DNA from: Pyropia yezoensis
Lineage: Eukaryota > Rhodophyta > Bangiophyceae > Bangiales > Bangiaceae
Assembly (NCBI GenBank): GCA_009829735.1
Contig: CM020619.1
Span: forward strand, 27,926,063-27,990,062
DNA: 64,000 nucleotides
Reading direction: 5' to 3'
Made by a program: the position numbers and the translations under genes. The notes under the pieces are model-generated. The model ran no database searches. It was not told where the DNA came from and was given only the letters and a program-made list of their open reading frames with translations. Each line of letters begins with the position of its first letter. Position 1 is the stretch's first letter. This document shows positions 19,079-29,415 of the stretch, piece after piece.

Positions 19079-21235
19079 CCGCCACGGCGTCATGATGGGG
19101 TTGCTGGCTTTGCAAGCCGGCTGGCTTTTCGGACAAGGACGATGAGGTGAACCTTGCTGGGGGGGATCAGCGTCCACCTGCCATGCGCCGACGGGGCCGC
19201 TGCCAACGAACGAGGGGGATGGTGTGCACGTACTGTACAGAGATGGGTAGTTTGAATCTTTTTGTCTTGCGTGATAGGTAGGGGACGTGTGTAAACCAAC
19301 GGTAGTTCTGTTTTTTCACGTGTCTAACGAAACGTCGGGCGGTCGGTGCCAAACCCCGCGGGACCGTACAGTAGGTACCGTACACCGCCCATGAACTCGC
19401 TCACCGGCCTGCCACGGCCTCATTCACCGCTTTGGGGGGAAGAAGTAGGGGCGGGAGGGAGTGCCGCCGATGCGGGATGGGCCGACGGGCTCGCGCCGTT
19501 GGGGGCACGCCCGGGATGTGATGAAGCGCTGCCGCCCCGGGGCGCAGGAGCGACTCGCGGGTCTGACCCACCTGCCCTCAGTCGCTGCGGAGGGCGCGCC
19601 GGCGCAGCGGAACCCACGTTCGGAAGGGCGCGGGGGCAGGGTCAGGGAAGGGCCCTGCCCGACGGACGCCCAAAAAAGGTTTTTTACCTACCTTTCGACA
19701 AGGTAAATACTCAATCTTTGCTCACTATAGGTGTATCTCATGCCATAAGGCCGATGAGCAACACCAATCTTTGCGCCAGCAGAAGTGTATGAAGACGCCA
19801 TCGGCGAGAGGCGTCCGTCACACCACAAGAAAGAGCATCCCAAGGGCATCACAGCTGGCGCACTGCCTTTGAACGTGGCCACCTGTGACTACAGGTCCCC
19901 CTCAAGGTGCACTGAGGGCGTCCCCGAGTGCTGACAGAACGTTGATCCGCATAAAACATTTTTTTTCAACTCAAAGTTTGGGCGTACGCTTGCGAGAGCT
20001 CCAGCATGTGCGCTTCACCGGCCTGCCATTCGACCCTGTACAGCGAGCTCAGCATCATTCTCGCTCGGGTTTTTCATACTTCCACCTCGGGAGGGTCATC
20101 CTGATGCCGTGTGCCAAGTCTCACGCCCATCCGAGAATCTCTCGTTGCCGCACAGCAACAATATCCCGCGCCTAATAGCATGAGATATACTTTAGGCGGT
20201 CCATCGAGCCCGTTTGACAACGCTGACCCCGGGAACGACACCGCCGTCGTCTCCCGTCGCGGACTTCCCGGCCTCCTCTCTGCCTCCTCTCCGTCACAAC
20301 CCCTCGTCTCTGCCTGGCCGCCTCCCACGCGAGGCCGCCCTCTCAAGTTTATTTCTTGATTTGTTATGCTTACCGCCATCTGGCCTCATGATGTACGCCC
20401 CTACAGCTCGAGCTCGATGAGATATACCAAAGTACAGGGTAACATCCATCAGGGTTGTCGCTCCGACGCCTCATTCCCCGCCCTCCCCCCCCCCTCTTCC
20501 CTCGCCCCCATTTCATCCCAACCACGTCCCTATGGCAGCCACCACAGCTTCCACCCCTGCATCACCCACCGCCCTCGCGCCACCGCATCCGACAGGCACT
20601 ATCAACGCTCGACGTGGCAAGCGCCCTTTACGACCGCCGACGTTGGCGCCACAAAAGAGGGCGGTGGCGGTCCCACACCAGCGTTGGACAGGGAGACGGA
20701 GGCGCCGCGCGGGGGGGCGGCTGCTGCCGCACGGGGGAGGATACAGCTGTGGCCCCCTCTCTGCAGAAAGGGCGCAGGTCGTCGGCGGGCGTGCGCTCCG
20801 GCCGCTGCACGGCGGTCCCGCTAGCCACCGGCGGTGGCCGCTGCCGCCGACAGGGCGGAGGGGGGGGGAGCCGGGCGGGAGGGCGCGTGGCACGCACTCT
20901 GCTCGTCCACCAGCCGCACCCCGCCAAGTGCAGGCGCACAGCTGTGCGGGTGGCGCAACCACCAGGACTTTGGGAGAGGCCAGCAGGCCAGTGGACGAGC
21001 CGCGATCGCGAGGGCCCGTGCTGTTAGAGCACGCACATCCCTCCGCGCCGCCCAGTTCGCGATCTCTGCGGGGCGACCCGGACGTCGCCGGCACGTCCTG
21101 TGGCCCCGCTCCCACAATGGAAACGCCCGCCTCCCCGTCTCGGAGGGGACCATCTTTGATTTTCGTCGTCCCAACCCCTAGCCGACGTACTACAGTTCAC
21201 ACACCATCATCACGTCGCGGCCAAGGCGCATCGCA
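19079..21235. other. Intergenic region with AT-richer patches; no supported gene
   Basis: Patches at 19240-19340, 19670-20000 and 20150-20450 are AT-richer than the surroundings. A motif GT(G/A)TATCTCAT occurs near 19727 and, inverted, near 20180 and 20415, hinting at an old small inverted-repeat element. Between 20532 and 21180 three frames stay open and one ends in EGTIFDFRRPNP, so a spliced gene is possible but I cannot model it. Confidence 0.5.
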
Positions 21236-22453
21236 TTATACCAGTCGGGGTGACACACACACCCCACACTCACCCACTGGTCGGCCCCACCGGCCCCCGC
21301 CGGCGGCCCGTCGTGTGCGCCGCGGGGCGGGTGGAGCACAGGGTCTGTCGAGCACCCCCCGCCACCCCCCCCCCCCACCGCTCCCCCCCTCCCCCCCCCC
21401 CGACGCGGGCGCGAAAAGTTCAGCGTCGTCCAGGTCACCCCTACGGGCGCGGTGCCGCCACTGAGCGTCAAGGAGGGCGTCGGCCGAGATGGGCGGCACG
21501 CCCGCCGGCCGCCGCGCGTTCGCCCCAGCCTCTGCCACCCGCTCATAATCTGTCTCGGCCATGTCTGGCGGCCGGGGGGCCAGCCACCCCAGCAGCCGCC
21601 CGCCAAGGGCGTCGTCAAAGATGGGCGTCATGTATGGCGCGCGCCGCGGCGGCGGTGGGAGTGGCCGCTTGCCCGCCGGCCCGTCGGTCGGCGGCGTCCA
21701 CGGCACCCACACGGGGAGCGGTGGCAGCGGGCGCCATTCCGCCGCCGGCCCCCCCCCCGCCGCCGCCGTGGCGGCCGACGGCGGCATCGGCAGCAGACGT
21801 ACCATGTCGCCGCCGTTGTCTTCCTCATCGTCAGAGTCGTCATAGTCGTCGTCGCTGTCGCTGTCGTCATCGTCGCTGTCGCAGCCGTCGTCACCCCTGC
21901 CATCGTCGCCATCGTCAGAGGACGATCCGTCTGGCTGCGTCCACCACCCATCCCGCGCCCACAGGACGCTGTCAATGACATCAGCGGACCTCGACGTCGT
22001 CTGTGTCGGCGGCGGCCGTGGGCGCACCAGGTGCAAAATGGCGCCGCGGCCCGCCGCAAAGAACCCATCGGCGTGGGACGGCGGCGTCGCCGGCCGCGGG
22101 CGGTCGCCCCGGCGGGGCGTCGCCGCGACCGCCGCGGCGGCGCGGGCGCGGGCGCGGCGGCCGCGGCGGCGGCGGACGCCGCACAGGCGGCGCAGGCGGG
22201 GCGCCACCCAGCCTGGCGGCGCGTTCCTGCCGTCACGAGTGGGGGGGCTGGACGTAGTGGCGTCCCCGCTGCTGCTGACGCGGCGGCGGAAGCGGGTGGG
22301 CAGGGTGGGGAATTGAATGGGCGACCACCCGGGGAAGGGGAAGAGCATGTGGGGGGGGGGGGCCGATATGCCCGCACCATCGCCACGGGTGGTTGCTGTG
22401 TACGGGGGGGGGCTCGGTGCCCCCCATCGCAGGTGGTTCCCAGTCGTCGCCAT
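21236..22453 (-). CDS. Hypothetical protein with Asp/Ser-rich central tract
   Basis: The frame runs from ATG 22453 to a stop at 21236 (405 residues). A second in-frame Met (22348) begins LFPFPGWSPIQF with Arg- and Ser-rich sequence behind it, which could be a transit peptide. The middle has a strongly acidic Asp/Ser tract (about 21780-21930). The C-terminal third has better-ordered blocks, such as APYMTPIFDDALGGRLLGWL and DMAETDYERVAEAGANARR, that look like real coding sequence. I recognise no family. A plastid-targeted protein is one possibility, resting only on the N-terminal composition. Confidence 0.5.
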   Translation of the reverse strand: MATTGNHLRWGAPSPPPYTATTRGDGAGISAPPPHMLFPFPGWSPIQFPTLPTRFRRRVSSSGDATTSSPPTRDGRNAPPGWVAPRLRRLCGVRRRRGRRARARAAAAVAATPRRGDRPRPATPPSHADGFFAAGRGAILHLVRPRPPPTQTTSRSADVIDSVLWARDGWWTQPDGSSSDDGDDGRGDDGCDSDDDDSDSDDDYDDSDDEEDNGGDMVRLLPMPPSAATAAAGGGPAAEWRPLPPLPVWVPWTPPTDGPAGKRPLPPPPRRAPYMTPIFDDALGGRLLGWLAPRPPDMAETDYERVAEAGANARRPAGVPPISADALLDAQWRHRARRGDLDDAELFAPASGGGEGGSGGGGGWRGVLDRPCAPPAPRRTRRAAGGGRWGRPVGECGVCVSPRLV

Positions 22454-23175
22454 GGAGGGTGGGCGGTCCGCCCGTATGTCGGCGACAGGAGGTGGCGGGG
22501 AGAGAAGAGCAACGCCGGCACCGACGTCTCGCGGCGGTTGACGGCTTTGTGCCCGTTTGTTGGCGCAGTAGGAGGAAGCGGGACGAGTGAAGACACGGGA
22601 AGGGGGGGGGGAAATAGAGAGGAGGGCGCAAGGGGTGGGCGTCTACACAGGAGTCCTTCGACGGCGCCAACGTGGGTCCACGCCGGCGGCGACGACGGTG
22701 ACGCGGGGACAGAGGGGTACGGGTGGGAATGGCGCACCTGCGGCGAAGGTCCAGCCGCAGCCCCGTAGCGCGGCGGGGGAATAAGTAGGTACGGGACAGT
22801 CAAGCAGCGGCTGCGGCAGCCGCACGCCCGTCGGTCTACCGCCGCACCCGATCGGCACAGGGCCGAGGGGGCAAGTGGTGCGCGGGGGGTGCCCTTGCCC
22901 CTGGGGGAGCGCCCCCCCCTTGTCACCCCCCACCTCAGCCCGTCGGGACCCTCAGTGACCAGCCCCGGTCCCCGTGGACGGCGCTGCCAACAGAAAAAAG
23001 CGTGGTCTGTGGGTGCAGCGGGGGAGGAGGCTAGTAGCGGAGGCTCTGTGCCCTTCCACTCTCGCCCAGCCCCTCCCATCCACCCCCCCTCCCCACCTTC
23101 CCCCCCAGCTCCTCCTACTCCCCAAACCTGCACGCTGCACCCCAAAGCAAGTGTCTCGCGCATCAGGTGGCCACC

Positions 23176-23235
23176 GGCGCCTGTGTGGCGGGGGGACCAC
23201 CCCCATAGGGGTGGTCCCCCCGCCACACAGGCGCC
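23176..23235. repeat. Perfect palindrome with 28-bp arms and CATA loop
   Basis: Left arm 23176-23203 (GGCGCCTGTGTGGCG...) and right arm 23208-23235 are exact reverse complements around a four-base loop. No ORF or element end is recognised beside it. Confidence 0.95.
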
Positions 23236-23869
23236 CACACGCTGTGATCGCACGCCACGCCGCCCCTGGCCCCTTCTCTTCCTCCTCCCAGCGCCCATGG
23301 CCGCAGCTCACACCCTGCTCCCCCGCCCGCCCACCCTAAATCCCCACACCCCTCACGCTGCCTTCCGCCAAGGCGGCGCGTGCCGTGGCCACCTCGCATC
23401 CTCGTCAGACTGTCGCGCACACGGGGCATGCAGGCAGCGCGCGGGGCAAGGGCGCAAGGCTGAGGGGGAAACCACAAAGGCGCTCCTTGCCCCCGACCGT
23501 CCCCCTATCCTGCACCCTGCTCCTCCCACTCCCACCTGAACAGTTCCATCGTGCGGGTGCAGTAGTTCTGCGGTCATGGCGCGCAAACATCCCCACCTCC
23601 CATGGTCTCCCTGCTGGTGAAGAGCTCGTGGACAACACACAATGAAGCACCAACCCATAGCCTTACTTTTCTGCGCGCGGATGAGCGGGGCGACGCGCCC
23701 TTGTCACGGGACCCGTCGAGAGCCAAGCAGGATGTGGGGGCGTCGGGGTTGGGGGCCCCTGACGGCTCTCCGCGCCATAGGGTGCGGGCTGTGGGAGACG
23801 AGGCAGGGTGCGCACGGGGGGGGATCCACGTGGGGCAGTAGAGCGCCAGATAGACAGCACGCCCCGCCT

Positions 23870-24490
23870 GACGAGGCAGCTGGTTTGCAGGCGCGAGACA
23901 GTCCCGCGTGGCGCCTTGCAGCTCGCTGGTTGTCGGCGGTCGACAGGGGGCGTTCTCACACAGCAGCGTGAATGGGTGACCCTTACAAGCCTCGCAAGCG
24001 GTACTGTCGTCCCTTGTCTCTCTTCTCGTCTGCTTGCCACCCGTCCATAGCCCCTCCACCCCGCTGGTCCACCCCGCTAGAGGGCCTGCGGCTGCCCCAG
24101 CTGTCGCGTGTGAGGGCCCCCTTTGTCGTGCCCCTGTGGCGAGTGTGTGTCGCGCAGCTCCCATTATACAGTGCGAGGGGTCCATGTGGGGGGGAGGGGC
24201 ACGCCCCTCGGGCGACGCCCGCGCGGCTGAAGCGGCCGTGTAACTTGCGTGTGCCCCTTTCCCGGCTCCCCCCCCCCCCCCCCCCGGCCAACCACAAGAG
24301 GAGCCCTTCAGCGGAAGGGCCGTCGGACAGGCCCTTCTCAGCTCCCGCGGGCAAGGGCGCGTGGGTCTTTCAACCCATGGCCGTCGGCGGCCCCCGTGGC
24401 AGCGGGTGGCCCCGGTCGGGGGCGGCGCGCGTTGGGGGCGCGGGGCGGACGCGCCCCTTCCCGCGTCGACCTCCCTTGGACGAATCAATT
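23870..24490 (+). repeat. Dispersed repeat, copy 2
   Basis: This is the inverted partner of the repeat at 16057-16800. It shares GACGAATCAATT (24479-24490), the GCGGCGCGCGTTGGG block (about 24423) and GAGACAGTCCCGCGTGGC (23895-23912). The interior is diverged, so these are old copies. Confidence 0.55.
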
Positions 24491-24916
24491 ATCGACAACA
24501 GACCCACCCCATTGTCAATGTTCTCCTGGGGCTACTATGTATCTACTGTCAAGTCAAGAACCGGTCAAGATCGTTTCTATCACAAGGTTTCCCTATTTTA
24601 CATTTCTATACAAACTTTGGTATTTTCATTCCTAAGCTATCCGTTCCGTGTTTCTGGGGGGCAAAGATGATGCCGAACGGAGACGCCTTGCCGTGTGAGG
24701 GGGTTGGGGGTGCAAACAAAAAAAAGAGAAAAGGTATCCTTTTGCAGTCACGGCAGCGGCGGCGTTGACGTCGACCGGGTCACGGGCGCCGCCGCACGTG
24801 CCATGTCCAAAAGCCAAGCAAAAACAGAAACAAGGGGTCTCAGCGTAACGGCCTCTCCCCCATCCATGACACATCACACGGGACTCCATCGGCTGTGTCC
24901 ATTCGACGCAAGTCTC

Positions 24917-27900
24917 TCAGCCCCCACTCCCGGCGTCGACAGGGACCCCCCCCCGGGGTGCACGCGGCACCGCCGCGGCGGGCGGGGGGTCGTCAAAGTC
25001 GGCCACCCACGGAGTGGCCACAAACGCCGCGCGGAGGCCAGCCAAGCCCGCCACCACCGTCCCCCGCGGCTGGCACGGGTCGCCCTGTCGCCGCGTCGCC
25101 GAGCGGGGCGCCCACTCCTCCCCCGCCGCGTCGAGCGCGGCCACCCGGGCGGGGCCGACGAGCGCCGTGACAACCCGCCGGCAGGTGGCGACGGGGTCCC
25201 CCACCAGCTCTGCGTACGTCAGCTCCACCACCGGCTGGCCGACCAGGGCGCCCCGCAAATACGCATAGTAGGCGTCGTAGGCGACGAAAAAGGAGTGGAG
25301 GTCGGCGGCGGAGACAGCGACGCGCAGGTGCCCGGTCGGGCGCTGCAGGTACGTGCCCGTGATGGCGGCGCGGAGCATGGACACGGCCACGTCCAGCCGG
25401 TTCTCCCGACGGAGGACCACCTTGACGACCCGCGGGTCAGCGAGGATCCGCTCCGTGACCTCACGCGTGGCCTCGCTGGCGCCCATGTGCTCGGGGAAGA
25501 GCTTGAAGCCGACGGCGGCGGCGGTGCCCGCTCCGTCGGGCAGGCCACAGTCGGCCCAGACGGCGCCCACAAACGCCTCAGGGTCCGCGTTGCGGGCGCG
25601 CAGGACGGCCGCGTCACGCACCGCCCGCCCAGCGCGGAAAAAGGCGGTGCGCTCATTGAGCACTTCGTAGTGCATAGCAATGGGCACGGGCAGCCCGCCA
25701 GTGAGGCTGTCGAGCAGGGAACACAGGTGGTTGGAGCCCGTCCGCTGGTGGGCGAGCACCACAAACGGACGAGCCCCCCGGGTAAGCGACAAGAGGTCCA
25801 TGCGCAAGCCGGCAGAGGGCGGCGCCCGAGGGGGCGCGCCCCGGGGGTGGGCGACCGCCACATCCGCAGCCCGGGCTGCGCTCTGCAGGGCGCGGACGGG
25901 CACCCCACGGACGGACGTTACCGATGCCACGGTCCAGGTCACCACCAGCAAAGCCGCCGTGGTCGCCGCCGACGCGGTGGCGCCAAGCGACAGGCCCCCA
26001 AAGAGCACCGCCGCCACCAGCCCCGTGACAGCCGCGTGGACGGCGCGCGCCAGCTGTGTCGCGCGGATGTGCTCTCCATGGCCAGCCATCCAGTCGAAGT
26101 GGAGACAGAGCTGCGCCGGGTGGCCGCGAGCCAGCTTGCACCCCACCCTCACAACATCTTGCAACATGGGTGGCAGCATCGCCGCCGCCGCCACGACCAG
26201 CACCCCCGCACCTGCCGAGCCGCCGTCCGAAGAGGCCGCGGCAGCCGCGGTCACGAGGTAGCGGGGAGCGAGGAGCAGCATCTCTACCCCCACGCAAAGC
26301 GCCGCAACACCAACAGCAGGGCGGACAGGTATGCCCGGCACGATCGCAGCGGCGAGCAGGGAGGCTAGGGCGCCCTCCACCCAGTTGGGCGCCGCCCGAA
26401 AGGTGGCACGCGGAAGCGCCTCGAGGCACCGCACGTCTCCGTGGGCCCAGCCCGCCACCTGCGCCAGTGGCCGCGACCACCAAGGGTGCACCACCACCGC
26501 CCCGGGGACGGCCACGAGGGAGCCTCCGCGGACGGCCTGTAGCCGCAAGCAAAAGTCCACATCTTCCCCGCCTCCTGTTCGCGGGTAGCGTTCGGAAAAC
26601 CAAACCCGGTTGTTGGTGCGCGCCGGCACACACAGGTTGGCAGTGACACCCCACGGGGGCTTGGCAGTCACTTCAGCAATACCGTAGAAGAAGCAGATTC
26701 GACAAGCGGCCATGCTGCGCTGAATAAGCGTCACTGGCGGAGGCAGACGGGTAACGCCCACAAAGGCGGTGGCCGCGGGCTGCCGCTGGATGGCCCCAAT
26801 ATAGGCGTCAAGGAGGCCAGCCTCGGGCACAACGTCATCGTCGAGGAGAACAGCCCAATCGCCAAACGCCTGTCCCAGCCCAGCGTTGCGCGCCCCTGAC
26901 GCTCCTACATTCGCCTCCATCACGTGCACCCGCACAGTGCGGTTGATGGCGTAGGAGCACAAGGTCATCACCTCGGCCAGCGCAGGAGACGCCGGGTTGT
27001 CGACGACCAGGATGGTGTGGATGGAGGAGGCCTGGGTGGTGCAGCTCAGGGCGGACAGCCGTCGCAATGACTCCACCTGACACCGATATGTGGGGACGAC
27101 GACGTCCACGCACGGTATCTGCGGCGGGGGCGGGGTGCCGACCGGTGACGAGGCCGCCAGCCACGCTGCCAACGTCGCAATGCCGTCAGAGAGAAGGGAG
27201 CCGCGCCACGCGACCCGCCCGGCTTTGACATAGCGGGAGCAGGCGGCGCCACCGATGGCATTGACCACCCCCGCGGTGGATGTAAAGCGTGCCGCCCCCC
27301 ACCGGCGGTAAAGCTCGTACAGGTACGGGTCTCCATGCTGGTTCCGAAGTGCTTGTGGGAAGAGGTGGCCCCGAAACACGCTCAGGTGCAATCGGTGGAC
27401 CACGGGGAAGGTGGGGAAGACGGGGAAGCTCGCGTCTCGCAGCGCCACCACCCCAAACCCATACGGCAGCCGCCGCGACGTGGCGATATCGCGAAACTCA
27501 TCCTCCACGTCCTGCTGCCAGCACCACCGCCGGTCCACAAAAGAGCCCCCAATATGGTTGGCGTCGTCGCTGTCGGCGGCGTCCAGCGTCACGTCGTCGC
27601 CCAGGAGCACCAGCAGGTCAGCACCGTCCCGGGCGGCACGCCGCGCCAGTGCCGCCCAGATCCAGCAAAGCGCCCCATTGTAGGCTGGGGGCAGCGGCGG
27701 CAGCATATCCACGACCCCTGTCGGGCCGCCCAGCTCGCCAAACAGCACCTGCAGGCGTGCCCGGCCCGAAGCGCAGTCAAAGGCGGGGTCCCTAGCGTCC
27801 ACCGCAATGTACACACGCGTGGCTGTTCGCCGATGGAGGGGCACCGACGCAACCAGCGCCGCAGCCGTGGCCTCTAGCCGCGCCCACACGTCCCCTTCGT

Positions 27901-28348
27901 CGTCGTCCGTGGCGGCGCCCGAGTCGGCGTTCACCGCCCGGGGGCGAGATGTCAGGGGGAGAAGCAGCCCCCACCGAACGCCACCAGCCACAGGCGGCGG
28001 TCCTGAATCAACACCACCGGAAGAGGCAGCTGGGGCTGCCTCTGTGCTCAACACACCCTCCGCCGCGGCGGAGTCCAGATGGTCGTCCTTGAACGTCGCT
28101 GCCGCAGTCCCGTCTCCCTCCTCACCCAGTCCATTCACCCGCAGCGTAGGCCGCGGGTCGGGCATGCGCAGACCCGGGCACCGCTGCCCTCCTGCTCGCA
28201 GCTCGGCGTGCCAGTACGGGAGGAGGTGGCGCTCCACCACAGCCGCCACCCGGCCAGGAAGAAGCGTATAGAGTGCTGCGTCCAGGAGCTGCACGGCAGT
28301 GGCAGCGGTCACGGCAACCGCCTTGTAAACGTCAGCTGCACCCGTCAT
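24917..28348 (-). CDS. Glycosyltransferase - GT2 - sulfotransferase fusion membrane protein
   Basis: This 1,143-residue protein, from ATG 28348, has at least three parts. Residues about 120-385 look like a GT-A glycosyltransferase fold with LLVLLGDDVTLD (Asp pair at 251-252). Residues about 412-640 are a GT2 domain: DVVVPTYRC, NVGASGARNAG, LLDDDVVPEAG (DDD at 503-505) and GGGEDVDFCLRL. Hydrophobic helices lie at about 655-725 and 765-812. Residues about 860-1110 form a sulfotransferase domain with the PAPS phosphate-binding loop FVVLAHQRTGSNHLCSLLDS and a second PAPS-contact segment VVLRRENRLDVAVS; it is most like Stf0-type sulfotransferases. The enzyme would extend a glycan and sulfate it, most likely in the Golgi. 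Sulfated galactan synthesis is a plausible role if this is a red alga. The substrate is inference; the domains are well supported. Confidence 0.85.
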   Translation of the reverse strand: MTGAADVYKAVAVTAATAVQLLDAALYTLLPGRVAAVVERHLLPYWHAELRAGGQRCPGLRMPDPRPTLRVNGLGEEGDGTAAATFKDDHLDSAAAEGVLSTEAAPAASSGGVDSGPPPVAGGVRWGLLLPLTSRPRAVNADSGAATDDDEGDVWARLEATAAALVASVPLHRRTATRVYIAVDARDPAFDCASGRARLQVLFGELGGPTGVVDMLPPLPPAYNGALCWIWAALARRAARDGADLLVLLGDDVTLDAADSDDANHIGGSFVDRRWCWQQDVEDEFRDIATSRRLPYGFGVVALRDASFPVFPTFPVVHRLHLSVFRGHLFPQALRNQHGDPYLYELYRRWGAARFTSTAGVVNAIGGAACSRYVKAGRVAWRGSLLSDGIATLAAWLAASSPVGTPPPPQIPCVDVVVPTYRCQVESLRRLSALSCTTQASSIHTILVVDNPASPALAEVMTLCSYAINRTVRVHVMEANVGASGARNAGLGQAFGDWAVLLDDDVVPEAGLLDAYIGAIQRQPAATAFVGVTRLPPPVTLIQRSMAACRICFFYGIAEVTAKPPWGVTANLCVPARTNNRVWFSERYPRTGGGEDVDFCLRLQAVRGGSLVAVPGAVVVHPWWSRPLAQVAGWAHGDVRCLEALPRATFRAAPNWVEGALASLLAAAIVPGIPVRPAVGVAALCVGVEMLLLAPRYLVTAAAAASSDGGSAGAGVLVVAAAAMLPPMLQDVVRVGCKLARGHPAQLCLHFDWMAGHGEHIRATQLARAVHAAVTGLVAAVLFGGLSLGATASAATTAALLVVTWTVASVTSVRGVPVRALQSAARAADVAVAHPRGAPPRAPPSAGLRMDLLSLTRGARPFVVLAHQRTGSNHLCSLLDSLTGGLPVPIAMHYEVLNERTAFFRAGRAVRDAAVLRARNADPEAFVGAVWADCGLPDGAGTAAAVGFKLFPEHMGASEATREVTERILADPRVVKVVLRRENRLDVAVSMLRAAITGTYLQRPTGHLRVAVSAADLHSFFVAYDAYYAYLRGALVGQPVVELTYAELVGDPVATCRRVVTALVGPARVAALDAAGEEWAPRSATRRQGDPCQPRGTVVAGLAGLRAAFVATPWVADFDDPPPAAAVPRAPRGGVPVDAGSGG

Positions 28349-29415
28349 GGCGACACGTCATGAGCTGCGCGGGGCTAAGAGGGACGATAGAGGGACGACG
28401 GGGGGAAGCAGAGGGCGTGAACTCTGCTGGGTCATCCGCGGGCGAGTTGCCCGTGGTGGTGGCGCAAAGCCAGAGACATCTTCAATACGACAGGCGCAGA
28501 GCCGCCTCCGCGGACGGCAACGGTGTTCGTCATCCGCCCCTACAGTACGCCAAGCAGGAGGGGTCGTCGGTGCCGTTGGCCCGTGTGCTGGTGTTCAATG
28601 TCGAGGCTCACAGGTGATCTCGTGAAGACCAGTACTAATTGAATGAACTTCATCTGGAAAGCTCTCACCACACAGTAGGCGAGACTGAAGTTACGAGCTG
28701 CTTGCCGTGGACATGTCATGCTTGCCTACTGGGTTGACTCTGCCGGTGGGCCAACTGACGACTCCTCCGCTGTCGCCAATGCCATCACCGCCACCCACCC
28801 CATCCATGCCACTCGCCGCGCAGAGGCGGGCCAGCCGGGGCGAGCGGTAGCGGCTCTGCCAGCGGCAACATCTGCGGCGATGCGGCATCCGCCGGGGCTC
28901 CGGGGCGAAGCTGCGCCGCGCCCACCACAGCACCAGGGAGAGAATGCGGGCGAGCAAAGGGAGGCAGTGGCCATCGTCCTCTGAAAAGAGGAGTCCGTAG
29001 GTTTCGCGGAGAGGATTGCTAGCTGCGCCTCCGCCGCGCAGGTGGCCTTCCATCCGAGAACCCCCTAAACACCCCAGTCTTTTCTTTCCTGACACACTTT
29101 CCGTGCGGCTGGCGGTGCCAACTGCAGGAAAGGCGAAGGATATGACCCCCATGACGCCTCCCTTTCCCCCTCCACTTCCAAGCTGGGCGTGAGCACACCG
29201 GTGAGGCGTGCTTCTCATGATGGACAGATACTGACATGGTATCCGAACATACGGATTGTATTCCTTCCTCTACAATATTCCTTTTTCAAGTGCATTCTAC
29301 AAGGCGGAGGCTGTATTTTCGTATCGAGCACGCGTACTCTGCCTTCTCCGAGTGGTTGGAGATCTAATGGTGGGTTGGCACTCAGTGGGAGGGCACGACG
29401 ACCCCGACCTGCGGC
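28349..29415. other. Divergent intergenic region (fusion gene / O-methyltransferase)
   Basis: About 1.07 kb between two divergent starts. Small ORFs on both strands (for example minus-strand 28691-29218, from an ATG) show no recognisable domain. The last 200 bp before the methyltransferase start are AT-richer (TACAATATTCC near 29270), a reasonable place for its promoter. Confidence 0.5.

Larger units (their letters stand above)
22454..24916. other. Gene-poor region
   Basis: No ORF with recognisable domains. It holds a perfect 60-bp hairpin (23176-23235), the second copy of a dispersed repeat (23870-24490), C runs and an AT-richer stretch at 24500-24660. Confidence 0.6.

Noticed and set aside
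19720-20430. Possible small inverted-repeat element with GTATATCTCAT motifs
   Set aside because: The motif recurs in inverted orientation, but no clear ends or target duplication could be defined.
20513-21464. Overlapping ORFs on both strands
   Set aside because: One frame has protein-like fragments, but none is consistently coding. A spliced gene is possible but not supportable.
28691-29218. Minus-strand 175-codon ORF between divergent genes
   Set aside because: It starts with ATG but shows no domain and lies where two promoters are expected.
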